Counted from the first letter of the stretch, positions 18,406-28,515 are shown. The stretch is DNA of 64,000 nucleotides from Bacteroidia bacterium (GCA_021740825.1 JAIOZA010000003.1:62001-126000), one strand, 5' to 3'. Program-made: numbers and translations. Notes: generated by a model from the sequence alone, not told the origin.

Positions 18406-19080
18406 TTACTCTTTAAATTTATAACCCATGCCATAAACTACTTTAATGTAGTTTTTTACATCTACCTCATTTAATTTTTTCTTTAAATTTTTTATTTGGC
18501 TATAAACAAAGTCAAAGGAAGTGGCCATTTCTGCTTTATCTCCCCAAATGGCTTCTGCTAAGGCTTCCTTAGTAATTAAATGTGTAGGATTGCTAGCTAA
18601 ATAAACTAAAATTTCATATTCTTTTTTAGTTAATTGCAATTGAATATTATTAGCGATTACTTTTTTTTCGGTCGTATCAATTTCTATTCCTTCAAATACT
18701 AGTTTATTTTTTCCACCAAAATTTCTTCTGCGCAAAACGGAGTAAACCCTTGCGCTTAATTCTGACAAATGAAATGGTTTAGTTAAATAATCATCAGCTC
18801 CTATTTTTAAACCTTGTAATTTATCTTCTAGCGAATTTTTAGCAGTAACTATAATTACACCCATTTCTGGATTATTTTTTTTTATATGCTCAACAATTTC
18901 AATCCCTGAACCATCTGGCAAACCAACATCAACCAAGGCGCAACTATAAACAACGTCGTTTAATTTTTGGATAGCACTTTTAATGGTTGTTGCAAAATCG
19001 CATTTATAGCCATTCTCAGATAAATAGTCAACAACATCTTCACGTAATGATTTTTCATCTTCAATAATCAGAATTCTCAT
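18406..19080 (-). CDS. response regulator, OmpR/PhoB family
   Basis: 224 residues. Receiver domain about 1-115 with acidic pocket Glu7-Asp8-Glu9, phospho-acceptor Asp51 (ALVDVGLPDG), Thr in IIVTAKN and Lys in YLTKPFHL. A winged-helix DNA-binding domain follows, about 128-224 (LTKKEYEILVYLA, then EALAEAIWGD and YIKVVYGMGYKF). Transcription factor predicted to be activated by the downstream kinase at 17090-18358. Targets are not visible; the gene order regulator-kinase-thioesterase-lipase makes local targets possible. Confidence 0.95.
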   Translation of the reverse strand: MRILIIEDEKSLREDVVDYLSENGYKCDFATTIKSAIQKLNDVVYSCALVDVGLPDGSGIEIVEHIKKNNPEMGVIIVTAKNSLEDKLQGLKIGADDYLTKPFHLSELSARVYSVLRRRNFGGKNKLVFEGIEIDTTEKKVIANNIQLQLTKKEYEILVYLASNPTHLITKEALAEAIWGDKAEMATSFDFVYSQIKNLKKKLNEVDVKNYIKVVYGMGYKFKE

Positions 19081-19188
19081 AGGACATAATTTATTGATAA
19101 ATGTAAAATTAATATTAAATAAAAATCAGATTTCAAAAAAAATATATTTTTAGTGGCATTTAAATAGGTAAAATAAAAAAACGCCTAT

Positions 19189-20181
19189 TTAGCGCAGTGT
19201 TTTTGCTTTTGATTTAGAGTCAATAATTAGTTCTTTTGGAGTTAAGCCAAACTTGTCATTAACTTCGAGCATTGCAGCTAAAACTAATTGCGAATAGTTT
19301 TGAGATGCTGATTTAAATTGTTTGGTTTGAGTTCGCCAAAGTGTGTAAATTAAATTCATATTACCTTCGCTTGGCCGAAATGAGAATAGTGCTTTTCTTA
19401 CATTTCCTGCGCCTGCGTGGTATGAATGCATAACAAGGAGCCGAAACCACAATTCGTTTTCTTTGTAATTTGTAATTCCTAACGAATCTAATATTTGTTT
19501 GGTTTTAGGAATGCAGATTTTCTTTATTAAGCTTGACGCAGCATAAGCAGAGCGACTAAAATTAGCGCGTTCATCTATTTTTTTATTTACTTTTAATCCA
19601 AACAAACGCGCTACGTCTTTCATTAATTGAAAAGAACCATAGGCGCCAGCATTTGATTTTTGAAGTTTATTTGGGCTTTCAATCATTAATATTGCTTGTG
19701 CATACCATGGGTCAACTCCATTACTAATAAAATCATTGATGCCTTGATTAAAATTTTTAGCCGCTTTTGTAAAATCATAAAAAAAACTTTTCCCGTTGGT
19801 TAGCAAAATTCTTTCCGAATCACTAAGGCAATGCAATTTTCGAAGACTATCCCTATAACAGAATTTTTGGGTGCTATCCATACATTCCCATTTCTTGAGA
19901 CCTGTTTTGCAAAGAACATTTCTGTTTAAAGGAGTGTTAAATAGAGCTGAATCTTTATGGAGTTTCATGATACTTCTCCAAAAAATAACATTCGGCAAAG
20001 TATCGCACCCTAGTTTGTAAACTTGAGAATCATAAACAAAATCCATTTTTTCATGAGTTGAAAAATTTGTTACTGAAATAACATCTTGCTTAATATCAAA
20101 GTTGTTAGCAATCAGGGAATTGCTATCAGGCGGTAAGGATATCAATTTTATAATAGATAGTATGGAAATGAAAAATTGCAT
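19189..20181 (-). CDS. lytic transglycosylase (SLT domain)
   Basis: Predicted murein lytic transglycosylase acting on peptidoglycan in the periplasm. 330 residues. The N-terminus (MQFFISILSIIKLISL) is a signal peptide or anchor. The catalytic domain lies at about 150-270: MIESPN with catalytic Glu168, AGAYGSFQLMKDVA (the SLT Gln/Gly motif) and HSYHAGAGNVRKAL. The roughly 120-residue N-terminal region, with several cysteines, is not recognised. No LysM or other wall-binding domain is seen. Stands alone, transcribed away from the ribosomal operon. Confidence 0.88.
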   Translation of the reverse strand: MQFFISILSIIKLISLPPDSNSLIANNFDIKQDVISVTNFSTHEKMDFVYDSQVYKLGCDTLPNVIFWRSIMKLHKDSALFNTPLNRNVLCKTGLKKWECMDSTQKFCYRDSLRKLHCLSDSERILLTNGKSFFYDFTKAAKNFNQGINDFISNGVDPWYAQAILMIESPNKLQKSNAGAYGSFQLMKDVARLFGLKVNKKIDERANFSRSAYAASSLIKKICIPKTKQILDSLGITNYKENELWFRLLVMHSYHAGAGNVRKALFSFRPSEGNMNLIYTLWRTQTKQFKSASQNYSQLVLAAMLEVNDKFGLTPKELIIDSKSKAKTLR

Positions 20182-20441
20182 GCTTTGGAACTTTTAAATC
20201 TTAAATATAACTACAATTCCACTAGTGCAATTTTTAATTGGTAAGTTTTTTCTTAATAAATGTAAATGCGTTCGTATTTAATAGTTTTAATGGTAAAAAC
20301 AACCTTTCTTGGTAATTTTTAGTTTAACGCCAATAAATATAACTATTTGATAAACAATATTTTAAAATGTAAAATGCTATTATTTGATTATTAAAGCGCC
20401 TTGTTTTTACTTAAAATAGTGTCTGTATCAAATAATTAGCT

Positions 20442-20449
20442 TATATTTG
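20442..20449 (+). promoter_or_regulatory. -7 promoter element for the rpsF-rpsR-rplI operon
   Basis: TATATTTG, a full TAnnTTTG match, followed by GCAGCCC and a leader of about 20 bases before the rpsF ATG. No clear -33 TTTG was found at the expected distance. Confidence 0.75.
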
Positions 20450-20475
20450 CAGCCCTAAATTTAAAATATATAATA

Positions 20476-20844
20476 ATGGAAAAACGCTATGAGACGGTCT
20501 TCATTTTAACTCCCGTTTTGTCTGATGATCAGGCAAAGGAGGCCGCAAAAAAGTTTGAAAAAATCCTAACGGATTTGGGAGCGAAAATTAATCACAGAGA
20601 AAACTGGGGGCTAAAGAAATTGGCTTATCCAATCCAAAAGAAAACAACAGGGTTTTACCACCTACTTGATTTTTCAGGAAAAGGCACTGAGATTGCAGAA
20701 CTAGAATTACAATTTAAACGTGATGAGCGTATTTTACGTTTCTTAACAATTGCTTTAGAAAAACATGGAGCAACTTGGGCAGACAAAAGACGTGGAAGAC
20801 AATCAGAAGCTAAAGTTGCTAAAACTAAAAAAGCAGAAGCTTAA
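20476..20844 (+). CDS. rpsF: 30S ribosomal protein bS6
   Basis: 122 residues. Seen: the bS6 N-terminus [20 protein letters not shown], the [20 protein letters not shown] region, [18 protein letters not shown], and a basic C-terminal tail. Binds 16S rRNA together with bS18 in the small-subunit platform. First gene of rpsF-rpsR-rplI, a gene order conserved in bacteria, with gaps of 27 and 19 bases. ssb or priB, present between rpsF and rpsR in some phyla, is absent here. Confidence 0.98.
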   Translation: MEKRYETVFILTPVLSDDQAKEAAKKFEKILTDLGAKINHRENWGLKKLAYPIQKKTTGFYHLLDFSGKGTEIAELELQFKRDERILRFLTIALEKHGATWADKRRGRQSEAKVAKTKKAEA

Positions 20845-20871
20845 TTATTAACTCCAAAAAACATTACGAAA

Positions 20872-21135
20872 ATGGCAAAAAATGAAGTACGCTTTTTAAA
20901 TCCTCCTTCAGTTGAGGTGAAAAAGAAAAAATACTGTCGCTTTAAAAAGTTAGGTATTAAATATATTGATTATAAAGACGCTGACTTTTTATTAAAGTTT
21001 GTGAATGAGCAAGGTAAATTATTACCTCGCCGTTTAACTGGAACTTCATTAAAATTTCAACGTAAGGTATCTCAAGCAGTTAAACGTGCGCGTCACATTG
21101 CTTTAATGCCTTATTTAGCAGATGGTTTAAAATAA
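20872..21135 (+). CDS. rpsR: 30S ribosomal protein bS18
   Basis: 87 residues with the bS18 core: [39 protein letters not shown] and [14 protein letters not shown]. Partner of bS6 in the 30S platform. Middle gene of the operon, 27 bases after rpsF and 19 bases before rplI, presumably transcribed from the promoter at 20442. Confidence 0.98.
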   Translation: MAKNEVRFLNPPSVEVKKKKYCRFKKLGIKYIDYKDADFLLKFVNEQGKLLPRRLTGTSLKFQRKVSQAVKRARHIALMPYLADGLK

Positions 21136-21154
21136 TTTAAAGAGGCAAGAAAAC

Positions 21155-21601
21155 ATGGAAGTTATATTAAAACAAGACCTTAAAGGGTTAGGATATAAAA
21201 ATGACATTGTAAAAGTTAAAAATGGCTATGGCCGTAACTTTTTAATCCCTCAGCGTATTGCAGTGTTAGCTACTGATAGCAACAAAAAAATGCAAGCGGA
21301 AGAAATTAAGCAAAGCTCATTTAAAGAACAAAAATTACGTAACGAAGCAACTGCAATGGCAGCTAAATTTGCTGATGTAACTGTTAAAGTTGGTGCTAAA
21401 GCTGGAGAATCTGGAAAGATATTTGGTTCAGTAACTAACATTCAATTAGCAGATGCATTGAAAAAAGCTGGTTATGATGTTGAACGTAAAAACATTGAAA
21501 TGAGCGAAGATTCAATAAAAGCTTTAGGAACATATTCTGCTAAAGTTCGCTTATTTAAAGAAATTTCTGCAACAATTAATTTTGAAGTTGTTGCAGAATA
21601 A
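21155..21601 (+). CDS. rplI: 50S ribosomal protein bL9
   Basis: 148 residues, standard length. Seen: MEVILKQDLKGLGYKNDIVK and the VKNGYGRNFLIPQ RNA-binding segment. A long connecting helix follows, then the C-terminal domain (AGESGKIFGSVTNIQLADAL). Binds 23S rRNA at the base of the L1 stalk. Last gene of its operon, followed by a strong hairpin with T run. Confidence 0.98.
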   Translation: MEVILKQDLKGLGYKNDIVKVKNGYGRNFLIPQRIAVLATDSNKKMQAEEIKQSSFKEQKLRNEATAMAAKFADVTVKVGAKAGESGKIFGSVTNIQLADALKKAGYDVERKNIEMSEDSIKALGTYSAKVRLFKEISATINFEVVAE

Positions 21602-21663
21602 TTTTTAATAAATTTACTACTAAACTTAACTTATAAGTTTTACATAGTAAGTTTAATTCAATT

Positions 21664-21701
21664 AAAAAGGGATTGTTATCTGTAGATAACAATCCCTTTT
21701 T
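21664..21701. terminator. rho-independent terminator after rplI (bidirectional)
   Basis: An 18-base arm (21664-21681, AAAAAGGGATTGTTATCT) is perfectly complementary to 21684-21701. An A run begins it and a T run ends it, so it can act on rplI and on the convergent gene that ends at 21716. Confidence 0.92.
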
Positions 21702-21715
21702 TTGTGATTAAGTAT

Positions 21716-23209
21716 TTATAATGTATTTACTTTTAGTTCAAATGACGTATTTGCTGCATCAGTTGTAAAACTTAAATAACTTGTTTTTTTATAAAAATAA
21801 ATATGCGTTTTTTGGTTTTGTTCTGCCTTTAAAACCACTTTATTTTCTAACCCTTTTTTGCCATAAAAAACATAATAGTAAAATTTAGTCAAACTATTTA
21901 AATCCGTCTTTTTAAGCATGTACCAGGAGTTGCTTAAATCATCTAATCCGGTTGCTATAATAAATTGATTTAAGGGTTGTTGATATTTAAATTTATCATA
22001 TTCATTTATATCATTTAGTATAAATTTACTGTAACTATCTCCTTTGGCGTAACTAATGAAATCTGTAATAGATTCTGAACTGATGTAAAACTTAGATGGA
22101 TTAACTGTGAAATCAATATCGTCAGAGCTTATGTCTAAATGCCAAGAACTATAATAACAAAAAGTAAGAGGTTTACTTTGCGTATAGATATCCATCCAAA
22201 CATCAAAATTAGAATCATTTAATTTTTTAAATTCTCTAATTTTTACATGGTACGATTGTGGCACATTTAATGATTTTACTATAATTGGTAATGGCAGTAA
22301 TTTTTCAGTTCTGTTAATTACATCACCCAAGCTATCAATAGTAACTAAAAATAATTTATGATTCTTAATTTGATTTGTAAAATTAGACGCATTATTTTTA
22401 AAGTCAATTTCATTAGCGTTGTATATACTTCCAATCACATTTATACTTTTATTTTTTTTATCTATTATTAAATTTGAAAGCAAAAAATGTCTTGTATCGC
22501 CTTTGGCACTTAACTTTGTTCCTTTTATAATTTCTCCATTGTTGGCATTAATTCGTAAAATCCACTGCCCTTTTTTAATACCATCAGATACATGTGTATA
22601 CAAAATTACTTGACCTGTATCGGCATATACTACTGATGCCCGGTGTATGTGTTTTCGCTCGAAAGCAAATTGCCATTTACTATCATATTCAAATGGTTTA
22701 TCCATCGTTTTAATATGATACTTTACTAAGTAAAATTGCTTACCACTGCTATCCGAATTTGTTTTTATAACATAGATATCATCTTTGTAGGCATATTTTT
22801 CATCATCAAAAGCCGTTAATGAATTTATATGATTGGCGTCATAGTTTTCAGCAGAAGTTATTTTTTCCAAGGTATCATTTAACCTTAATAAAGTAACGAG
22901 ATTTTTTTGGTTAGCTAATTGAAAGTAAAAATTTAGCACGTCATGCAATGTGTCTATGCTGATCTCTAAAAAATCAGAAGGAGTATGTTTTCCTAATGAA
23001 AAAGTAACACTGTCTTTTATTTGCAATCGGTAATTATAAGAGTAACATTTAAATAGCAAATTGTTTTTTGACTGTTCAAACCCATAAGTATAAATAGATT
23101 GGTGAAAAAGTGCTGAGTTTGCCAATAATAAATTCTGTTTAATGACTTGGCCTTTTATGGGCGCAAATGCTATAATAAAAGAAAAAATGATGTATATTTT
23201 AGACTTCAT
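21716..23209 (-). CDS. exported protein of unknown function
   Basis: I do not recognise this family. 497 residues from the ATG at 23207-23209. The N-terminus has a signal peptide (MKSKIYIIFSFIIAFAPIKGQ) and no lipobox. The remainder is rich in Asn, Lys, Ser and aromatic residues with alternating beta-like strands; no catalytic motif, membrane segment or T9SS sorting domain is visible. A periplasmic or outer-surface beta-propeller-like protein is possible, unproven. An upstream in-frame TTG (23218) lies within a -7 box, so the ATG is preferred. Stands alone, convergent with rplI. Confidence 0.75.
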   Translation of the reverse strand: MKSKIYIIFSFIIAFAPIKGQVIKQNLLLANSALFHQSIYTYGFEQSKNNLLFKCYSYNYRLQIKDSVTFSLGKHTPSDFLEISIDTLHDVLNFYFQLANQKNLVTLLRLNDTLEKITSAENYDANHINSLTAFDDEKYAYKDDIYVIKTNSDSSGKQFYLVKYHIKTMDKPFEYDSKWQFAFERKHIHRASVVYADTGQVILYTHVSDGIKKGQWILRINANNGEIIKGTKLSAKGDTRHFLLSNLIIDKKNKSINVIGSIYNANEIDFKNNASNFTNQIKNHKLFLVTIDSLGDVINRTEKLLPLPIIVKSLNVPQSYHVKIREFKKLNDSNFDVWMDIYTQSKPLTFCYYSSWHLDISSDDIDFTVNPSKFYISSESITDFISYAKGDSYSKFILNDINEYDKFKYQQPLNQFIIATGLDDLSNSWYMLKKTDLNSLTKFYYYVFYGKKGLENKVVLKAEQNQKTHIYFYKKTSYLSFTTDAANTSFELKVNTL

Positions 23210-23215
23210 CAGTAA

Positions 23216-23223
23216 CAAATATA
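23216..23223 (-). promoter_or_regulatory. -7 promoter element for the unknown exported protein
   Basis: On the minus strand this reads TATATTTG (TAnnTTTG). Its final G is seven bases before the ATG at 23209, so the mRNA would have an almost absent leader. Confidence 0.6.
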
Positions 23224-23411
23224 GCTATTTAAAAAGAAGAGTAAAAGGTTTGCAAACCTCTTATTTTAATCTTAATCTTGTAATGCAAAAAATAACGTAA
23301 AAATATTAATTAGTCATGTTTGCCCAAACGCAATTCAATTTAAACTGGCTAAAGCATCCCGAATCAAGTTCGAGACAAAATATGACAATTAAAAACAATA
23401 AATATCTAAAC

Positions 23412-25502
23412 ATGAACACTAAATTATTAATCCTACCAATTGCAGCCATCTTTATGCTTGGCGCTTGTAAATCTAATCAGGCTGATTATGACTCAAATGA
23501 TGTTGCTATTAAACAAGATACAATTATGAAAGATTCTACTGAAGCTTTTGAATATGTGAGCGAACAGTTTTCCGACTTAAGAATTTTGCGCTACGAAGTT
23601 CCAGGTTTTGATCAATTATCCCTTCAACAAAAAGAGTTGTTGTATTATTTATCTGAAGCGGCTTTATGCGGCAGAGATATTATGTGGGATCAAAATTATA
23701 AATTCAATTTAACTATTCGTAAAACAATAGATGCAGTTGCTGAATCTTATAAAGGAGATACTAATTCTGAAGATTATAAAAAATTTATGGTTTATGCCAA
23801 AAGAGTTTGGTTTAGCAGAGGGATTCATCATCATTATGGAAGTGAGAAATTTTTTCCTGAGTGTTCACAAGAAGTATTTGCGCAATTCATAACTAATGCA
23901 GACGCTGCTAGATTGCCTTTAAATACAGGCGAATCAGTTAAAGATTTTATAGCTCGTTTATTGCCAATTATTTACGACCCGAAAATTGCCCCTAAAAAAG
24001 TAAGTTTAGATGCCAGTAAAGATTTAATCACTAATTCAGCAGTCAATTTTTATGAAGGTGTTAATCAAAAAGAAGCCATTGCTTTTTATGAAAAACAAAT
24101 TGATAAAACAAGTAAAACACCTGTTATGATTGGCTTAAATAGTAAATTAGTAAAGGAGAATGGTGTTATTATGGAGAAGGTATGGAAATTAGGCGGTATG
24201 TATACCCAAGCTATCGAAAAAATTATATTTTGGTTAGAAAAAGCCGCTACAGTTGCCGAAAACCCCGAGCAAAAGTTAGCTTTAGTTAAACTTGTTGCGT
24301 ATTATAAATCAGGATCATTAAAAGATTTTGATGATTATAATATTGCTTGGGTTAAAGATACACAAAGTGCTATTGATGTTACTAATGGATTTATTGAAGT
24401 ATATGAAGATCCATTAGGAAAAAAAGCAACCTTTGAATCTGTTGTTTCAGTTAGAGATTTTGAAGCGTCAAAACGTATTGCAACTATTGGCGCAAATGCA
24501 CAATGGTTCGAAGATAATTCAACCTTATTTCCTGAACATAAAAAGAAAAATGTAAAAGGCATTTCCGCTAAAGTAATTAATGCAGTTATGGAAAGTGGCG
24601 ATGCTGCTCCATCTACACCAATTGGAATTAACTTGCCAAATAATGAGTGGATTAGAGAAACTCATGGTTCTAAATCAGTTAACTTAGGAAATATTGTTGA
24701 AGCCTACGAAAAAGCAGCTGGTGGAAGTGTAGTAAATGAATTTTATTATAACGAAGCTATTAAGAAAAATGTTTTAGACTACGCTGGTTTAGCTGATAAA
24801 CTTCATACTGATATGCACGAGGTTATTGGGCATGCAAGTGGGCAAATTGAACCAGGAATTGGTCAGCCGCACGAAACATTAAAAAATTACGCATCTGCCT
24901 TAGAGGAAGGTCGTGCTGATTTGGTAGCGCTGTATTATTTGCTGGATCAAAAATTAGTGGATTTGGGAGTCATGCCGTCATTAGAGTATGGCAAAGCATC
25001 GTATGATGAATACATCACTAAAGGTTTAATGGTTCAGTTATCTCGTTTAAAATTAGGAGATAATATTGAAGAAGCACACATGCGTAATCGCCAAATGGTA
25101 GCTAAGTGGGCATTTGAAAAAGGTAAAAAAGACAATGTAATTGAACAGAAAGTTGAGAATGGAAAAACATTTTTTGTAGTGAATGATTATTTAAAATTAC
25201 GTGTGTTATTTGGCGAATTACTAAAAGAACTGCAGCGTATTAAATCTCAAGGCGATTATAAAGCAGGTAAAAATCTTATTGAAAATTACGGAGTAAAAGT
25301 GGATTTAGCTTTGCATAAAGAGGTGTTAGAGCGTTATAAAAAATTAAATATGGCGCCTTACCAAGGGTTTATTCAACCGAAGCTAATTCCAGTAATTGAA
25401 AATGGAAAAATTACCGATGTAAAAATTGAGTATCCAAAAAGCTTTACTAATCAAATGTTAGATTACAGTAAAAATTATAGCTTTTTGCCGGCAATTAATT
25501 AA
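23412..25502 (+). CDS. M49 (dipeptidyl-peptidase III family) zinc metallopeptidase, lipoprotein
   Basis: Predicted lipid-anchored zinc exopeptidase removing N-terminal dipeptides. From the ATG at 23412 the protein has 696 residues and a lipoprotein signal peptide ending in LGAC (Cys19). An earlier in-frame ATG (23316) would bury this signal. Seen: the M49 motif HEVIGH (His469, Glu470, His474) and, about 24 residues later, the second motif EEGRAD (Glu498/Glu499) that supplies the third zinc ligand. Members are sometimes labelled dihydrofolate reductase in databases, which the motifs do not support. Monocistronic by position. Confidence 0.9.
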   Translation: MNTKLLILPIAAIFMLGACKSNQADYDSNDVAIKQDTIMKDSTEAFEYVSEQFSDLRILRYEVPGFDQLSLQQKELLYYLSEAALCGRDIMWDQNYKFNLTIRKTIDAVAESYKGDTNSEDYKKFMVYAKRVWFSRGIHHHYGSEKFFPECSQEVFAQFITNADAARLPLNTGESVKDFIARLLPIIYDPKIAPKKVSLDASKDLITNSAVNFYEGVNQKEAIAFYEKQIDKTSKTPVMIGLNSKLVKENGVIMEKVWKLGGMYTQAIEKIIFWLEKAATVAENPEQKLALVKLVAYYKSGSLKDFDDYNIAWVKDTQSAIDVTNGFIEVYEDPLGKKATFESVVSVRDFEASKRIATIGANAQWFEDNSTLFPEHKKKNVKGISAKVINAVMESGDAAPSTPIGINLPNNEWIRETHGSKSVNLGNIVEAYEKAAGGSVVNEFYYNEAIKKNVLDYAGLADKLHTDMHEVIGHASGQIEPGIGQPHETLKNYASALEEGRADLVALYYLLDQKLVDLGVMPSLEYGKASYDEYITKGLMVQLSRLKLGDNIEEAHMRNRQMVAKWAFEKGKKDNVIEQKVENGKTFFVVNDYLKLRVLFGELLKELQRIKSQGDYKAGKNLIENYGVKVDLALHKEVLERYKKLNMAPYQGFIQPKLIPVIENGKITDVKIEYPKSFTNQMLDYSKNYSFLPAIN

Positions 25503-25726
25503 ACTTACTTTAAAATTGAGATTGCACTAAAAAATCTATATTTTATTGGTTGGTAGGATGTACAATAGTAGTTTACTTCCAAATTTTTATTGTGGTATTG
25601 CTAAAAAAATGATAATAATATTGTAAATTCGTACCGCAAAAATGGTCATCAATCATCGTTTTTTGCTTAGTTCGCAACTACATTAACAAAAAAATAACGA
25701 TTTACAAATCTCTAATAACTCAAATT

Positions 25727-27994
25727 ATGGCATTTGACATTGAAATGATAAAGAAGGTTTACGATAATATGCCTGCACGCATTGAAGCAGCTCGTAAAGC
25801 CTTAGGACGCCCTTTAACTTTAGCAGAAAAAATCTTGTATTCGCATTTAGATGCTGATATGAAATTAACGGATTACCCTCGTGGTGCTTCTTACGTTGAT
25901 TTTAATCCCGATAGAGTTGCTATGCAAGATGCAACAGCGCAAATGGCTTTATTGCAATTTATGCAAGCTGGCCGTCCTACGGTAGCTGTTCCTTCTTCAG
26001 TTCATTGCGACCACTTAATTCAAGCAAAAGCAGGTGCTGCAACAGATTTAGATAGAGCAAAACACGAAAGCGAAGAAGTATTTGATTTCTTAGCTTCTGT
26101 ATCCGATAAATACGGAATTGGTTTTTGGAAACCAGGTGCTGGTATCATTCATCAAATTGTATTAGAAAACTACGCGTTCCCAGGTGGAATGATGATTGGT
26201 ACCGATTCTCACACAGTTAACGCCGGTGGTTTAGGGATGATTGCTATTGGTGTTGGTGGAGCTGATGCTTGCGATGTGATGGCTGGTTTACCTTGGGAAC
26301 TAAAAATGCCAAAATTAATTGGTATTAAATTAACGGGTAAATTAAACGGATGGGCAAGTGCTAAAGATGTTATCTTAAAAGTGGCTGGTATTTTAACTGT
26401 AAAAGGTGGTACTGATAAAGTGGTTGAATATTTTGGTGAAGGAGCTATCAGCTTATCTTGCACAGGTAAAGGAACAATTTGCAACATGGGTGCAGAAATT
26501 GGAGCAACCACTTCTACATTTGGTTATGACGAAAGTATGAGCCGTTACTTAGCTGCAACTGGTCGTGCTGACGTAGCTGCTTTAGCTGATGGTATTAAAG
26601 AACATTTAACTGGTGATGCAGAAGTATATGCAAACCCTTCTAACTATTTTGACGAAGTCATTGAAATTAACTTATCTGAATTAGAGCCTTATGTAAACGG
26701 ACCTTTTACTCCAGATTTAGCAACACCTATTTCTCAATTAAAAGCTGCTGCCGAAAAAAATGGCTGGCCTTTAAAAATTGAAGCAGGTTTAATTGGTTCT
26801 TGTACAAACTCTTCTTACGAAGATATTTCTCGTGCAGTATCATTAGCAAAACAAGTTTCGGCTAAAGGATTAAAATCTAGAGCAGAGTTTATGATTAATC
26901 CAGGTTCTGAGCAAATTCGTTACACCATTGAGCGTGACGGTTTCTTAGATGTGTTTGCTGAAGTAGGTGCTACTGTCTTTACTAACGCTTGCGGACCTTG
27001 TATTGGAATGTGGGATAGAGTAGGTGCAGAGAAACAAGAAAAAAATACCATCATTCATTCTTTCAACCGTAACTTTGCAAAACGTGCGGATGGAAATCCA
27101 AATACTTACGCCTTTGTAGCTTCTCCCGAAATTGTAGCAGCAATGGCTATTGCAGGTGATTTAAGTTTCAATCCTTTAAAAGATACATTAACTAACGATA
27201 AAGGTGAGCAAGTTAAATTAGACGAGCCAACCGGTTACGAATTACCTCCAAAAGGTTTTGCTGTAGAAGATGCAGGATACCAAGCTCCTGCAGCGGATGG
27301 AAGTAAAGTACAAGTTTTAGTTAATCCAACATCTAAACGTTTACAATTATTAGATCCATTTGCAGCTTGGGAAGGCATTGAAATGAAAGGTTTAAAATTA
27401 TTAATTAAAGCTAAAGGTAAATGTACAACGGATCATATTTCTATGGCTGGTCCATGGTTAAAATTCCGTGGTCATTTAGATAATATCTCTAACAACATGT
27501 TAATTGGTGCAGTTAATGCATTTAACGATAAAACTGATAATGTAAAAAATCAAATTACAGGTGAGTATGCAGGTGTGCCAGTTGTGCAACGTGCATACAA
27601 AGCTCAAAACATTGGGTCGATTGTAGTAGGTGACGAAAACTATGGTGAAGGGTCTTCTCGTGAGCATGCAGCTATGGAGCCACGTCATTTAGGTGTGCGT
27701 GCGGTATTAGTAAAATCATTTGCTCGTATACACGAAACTAACTTAAAAAAACAAGGAATGTTAGGGATTACATTTGCTAAAACTGCCGATTATGATAAAA
27801 TTAAGGAAGATGATGTCATAGATATTACTGGATTAACATCATTTACGCCAGGGGTTCAATTAACTATTACGTTAAACCATGCAGATGGAACTAACGAAAG
27901 TTTTAAAGTTAATCATAGCTATAACGCTCAACAAATTGAGTGGTTTAAAGCTGGCGGCGCATTAAATATTATTCGCGCAAGTGTAAAAGCTTAA
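25727..27994 (+). CDS. acn: aconitate hydratase (mitochondrial-type)
   Basis: Isomerises citrate and isocitrate in the TCA cycle with a [4Fe-4S] cluster; cytoplasmic. 755 residues, the length of the mitochondrial-type enzyme rather than the longer AcnA type. Seen: cluster-binding cysteine segments [10 protein letters not shown] and [12 protein letters not shown], the substrate segment [13 protein letters not shown], and the C-terminal swivel domain with [18 protein letters not shown]. The 224-base upstream gap shows no full TAnnTTTG match. A terminator follows at 28050. Confidence 0.97.
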   Translation: MAFDIEMIKKVYDNMPARIEAARKALGRPLTLAEKILYSHLDADMKLTDYPRGASYVDFNPDRVAMQDATAQMALLQFMQAGRPTVAVPSSVHCDHLIQAKAGAATDLDRAKHESEEVFDFLASVSDKYGIGFWKPGAGIIHQIVLENYAFPGGMMIGTDSHTVNAGGLGMIAIGVGGADACDVMAGLPWELKMPKLIGIKLTGKLNGWASAKDVILKVAGILTVKGGTDKVVEYFGEGAISLSCTGKGTICNMGAEIGATTSTFGYDESMSRYLAATGRADVAALADGIKEHLTGDAEVYANPSNYFDEVIEINLSELEPYVNGPFTPDLATPISQLKAAAEKNGWPLKIEAGLIGSCTNSSYEDISRAVSLAKQVSAKGLKSRAEFMINPGSEQIRYTIERDGFLDVFAEVGATVFTNACGPCIGMWDRVGAEKQEKNTIIHSFNRNFAKRADGNPNTYAFVASPEIVAAMAIAGDLSFNPLKDTLTNDKGEQVKLDEPTGYELPPKGFAVEDAGYQAPAADGSKVQVLVNPTSKRLQLLDPFAAWEGIEMKGLKLLIKAKGKCTTDHISMAGPWLKFRGHLDNISNNMLIGAVNAFNDKTDNVKNQITGEYAGVPVVQRAYKAQNIGSIVVGDENYGEGSSREHAAMEPRHLGVRAVLVKSFARIHETNLKKQGMLGITFAKTADYDKIKEDDVIDITGLTSFTPGVQLTITLNHADGTNESFKVNHSYNAQQIEWFKAGGALNIIRASVKA

Positions 27995-28008
27995 TACTTA
28001 GAAGTGAA

Positions 28009-28027
28009 CCTGAGCGGAGTCGAAGGG
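28009..28027 (+). repeat. dispersed short repeat, CCTGAGCGGAGTCGAAGGG
   Basis: Nineteen bases that differ at one position from the copy inside rnr (55018-55036). It lies between the aconitase stop and its terminator. Confidence 0.7.
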
Positions 28028-28049
28028 CAGCATCTCAGTTCTTAAAAAT

Positions 28050-28083
28050 AAAATCCCTCTGTTGTGTAACAGGGGGATTTTTG
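28050..28083 (+). terminator. rho-independent terminator after aconitase
   Basis: Arms 28050-28063 (AAAATCCCTCTGTT) and 28068-28081, 14 bp with one T-G wobble, loop GTGT, followed by T-rich sequence. Confidence 0.9.
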
Positions 28084-28151
28084 TTTTGCTACAAATTGTA
28101 GCTACATGTTACTATAAAATAGGTTATTATCATAATATATTTTTTGAAATT

Positions 28152-28497
28152 ATGAGTGATATTAAATTGTTTGAAAGTAAACAAGTGAGAACACATTGGG
28201 AAGAAAAAGAAAAACAATGGTATTTTTCAATAATAGATGTTGTAGCCGTTTTGACTGATAGCGTAAAGCCTAGAGATTATTGGTTTAAAATGAAATTAAA
28301 AGTCAAATCCGAAGATGGCCTTGAACTGTCGACAAATTGTCGACATTATTAAAAGCTCATGATGGCTAAATGCTGGTAAAAAAGGTCGTAAAATTGCCAA
28401 GGATGCAAGATTAAAACTGGGAAAACAAACTGGTAAAAAAGTGGTGACGGGAGAAAATTTTTTACCACCAGCTAATATTATAAAAAAGATAAAATAA
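28152..28497 (+). pseudogene. decayed Bro-N / DinD-like (phage antirepressor-type) gene
   Basis: The first 66 codons (28152-28352) encode the start of a Bro-N domain protein: VRTHWEEKEKQWYFSIIDVV, VKPRDYWFK and ELSTNCR are typical. The frame then breaks. A fragment reading LKAHDG appears in a second frame (28349-28366). A third frame (28363-28497) gives the family's C-terminus, GRKIAKDARLKLG, KKVVTGENF and a final LPPANIIKKIK. Intact relatives are, from memory, about 270-290 residues, so a frameshift and an internal deletion of roughly 150 or more codons are inferred. The frameshift lies next to a perfect palindrome (TGTCGACAA, A, TTGTCGACA; 28327-28345). Upstream codons from 28062 overlap the aconitase terminator and are not part of the gene. 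Confidence 0.8.
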
Positions 28498-28515
28498 CTT
28501 AATATTTTTTTAATA

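Noticed and set aside
23412-25502. Dihydrofolate reductase label sometimes given to this family
   Set aside because: The HEVIGH and EEGRAD motifs and a lipoprotein signal identify an M49 zinc peptidase; no DHFR fold motif is seen.
28062-28151. N-terminal extension of the Bro-N fragment
   Set aside because: These codons overlap the aconitase terminator and lie before the family's normal MSDIKLF-type start.
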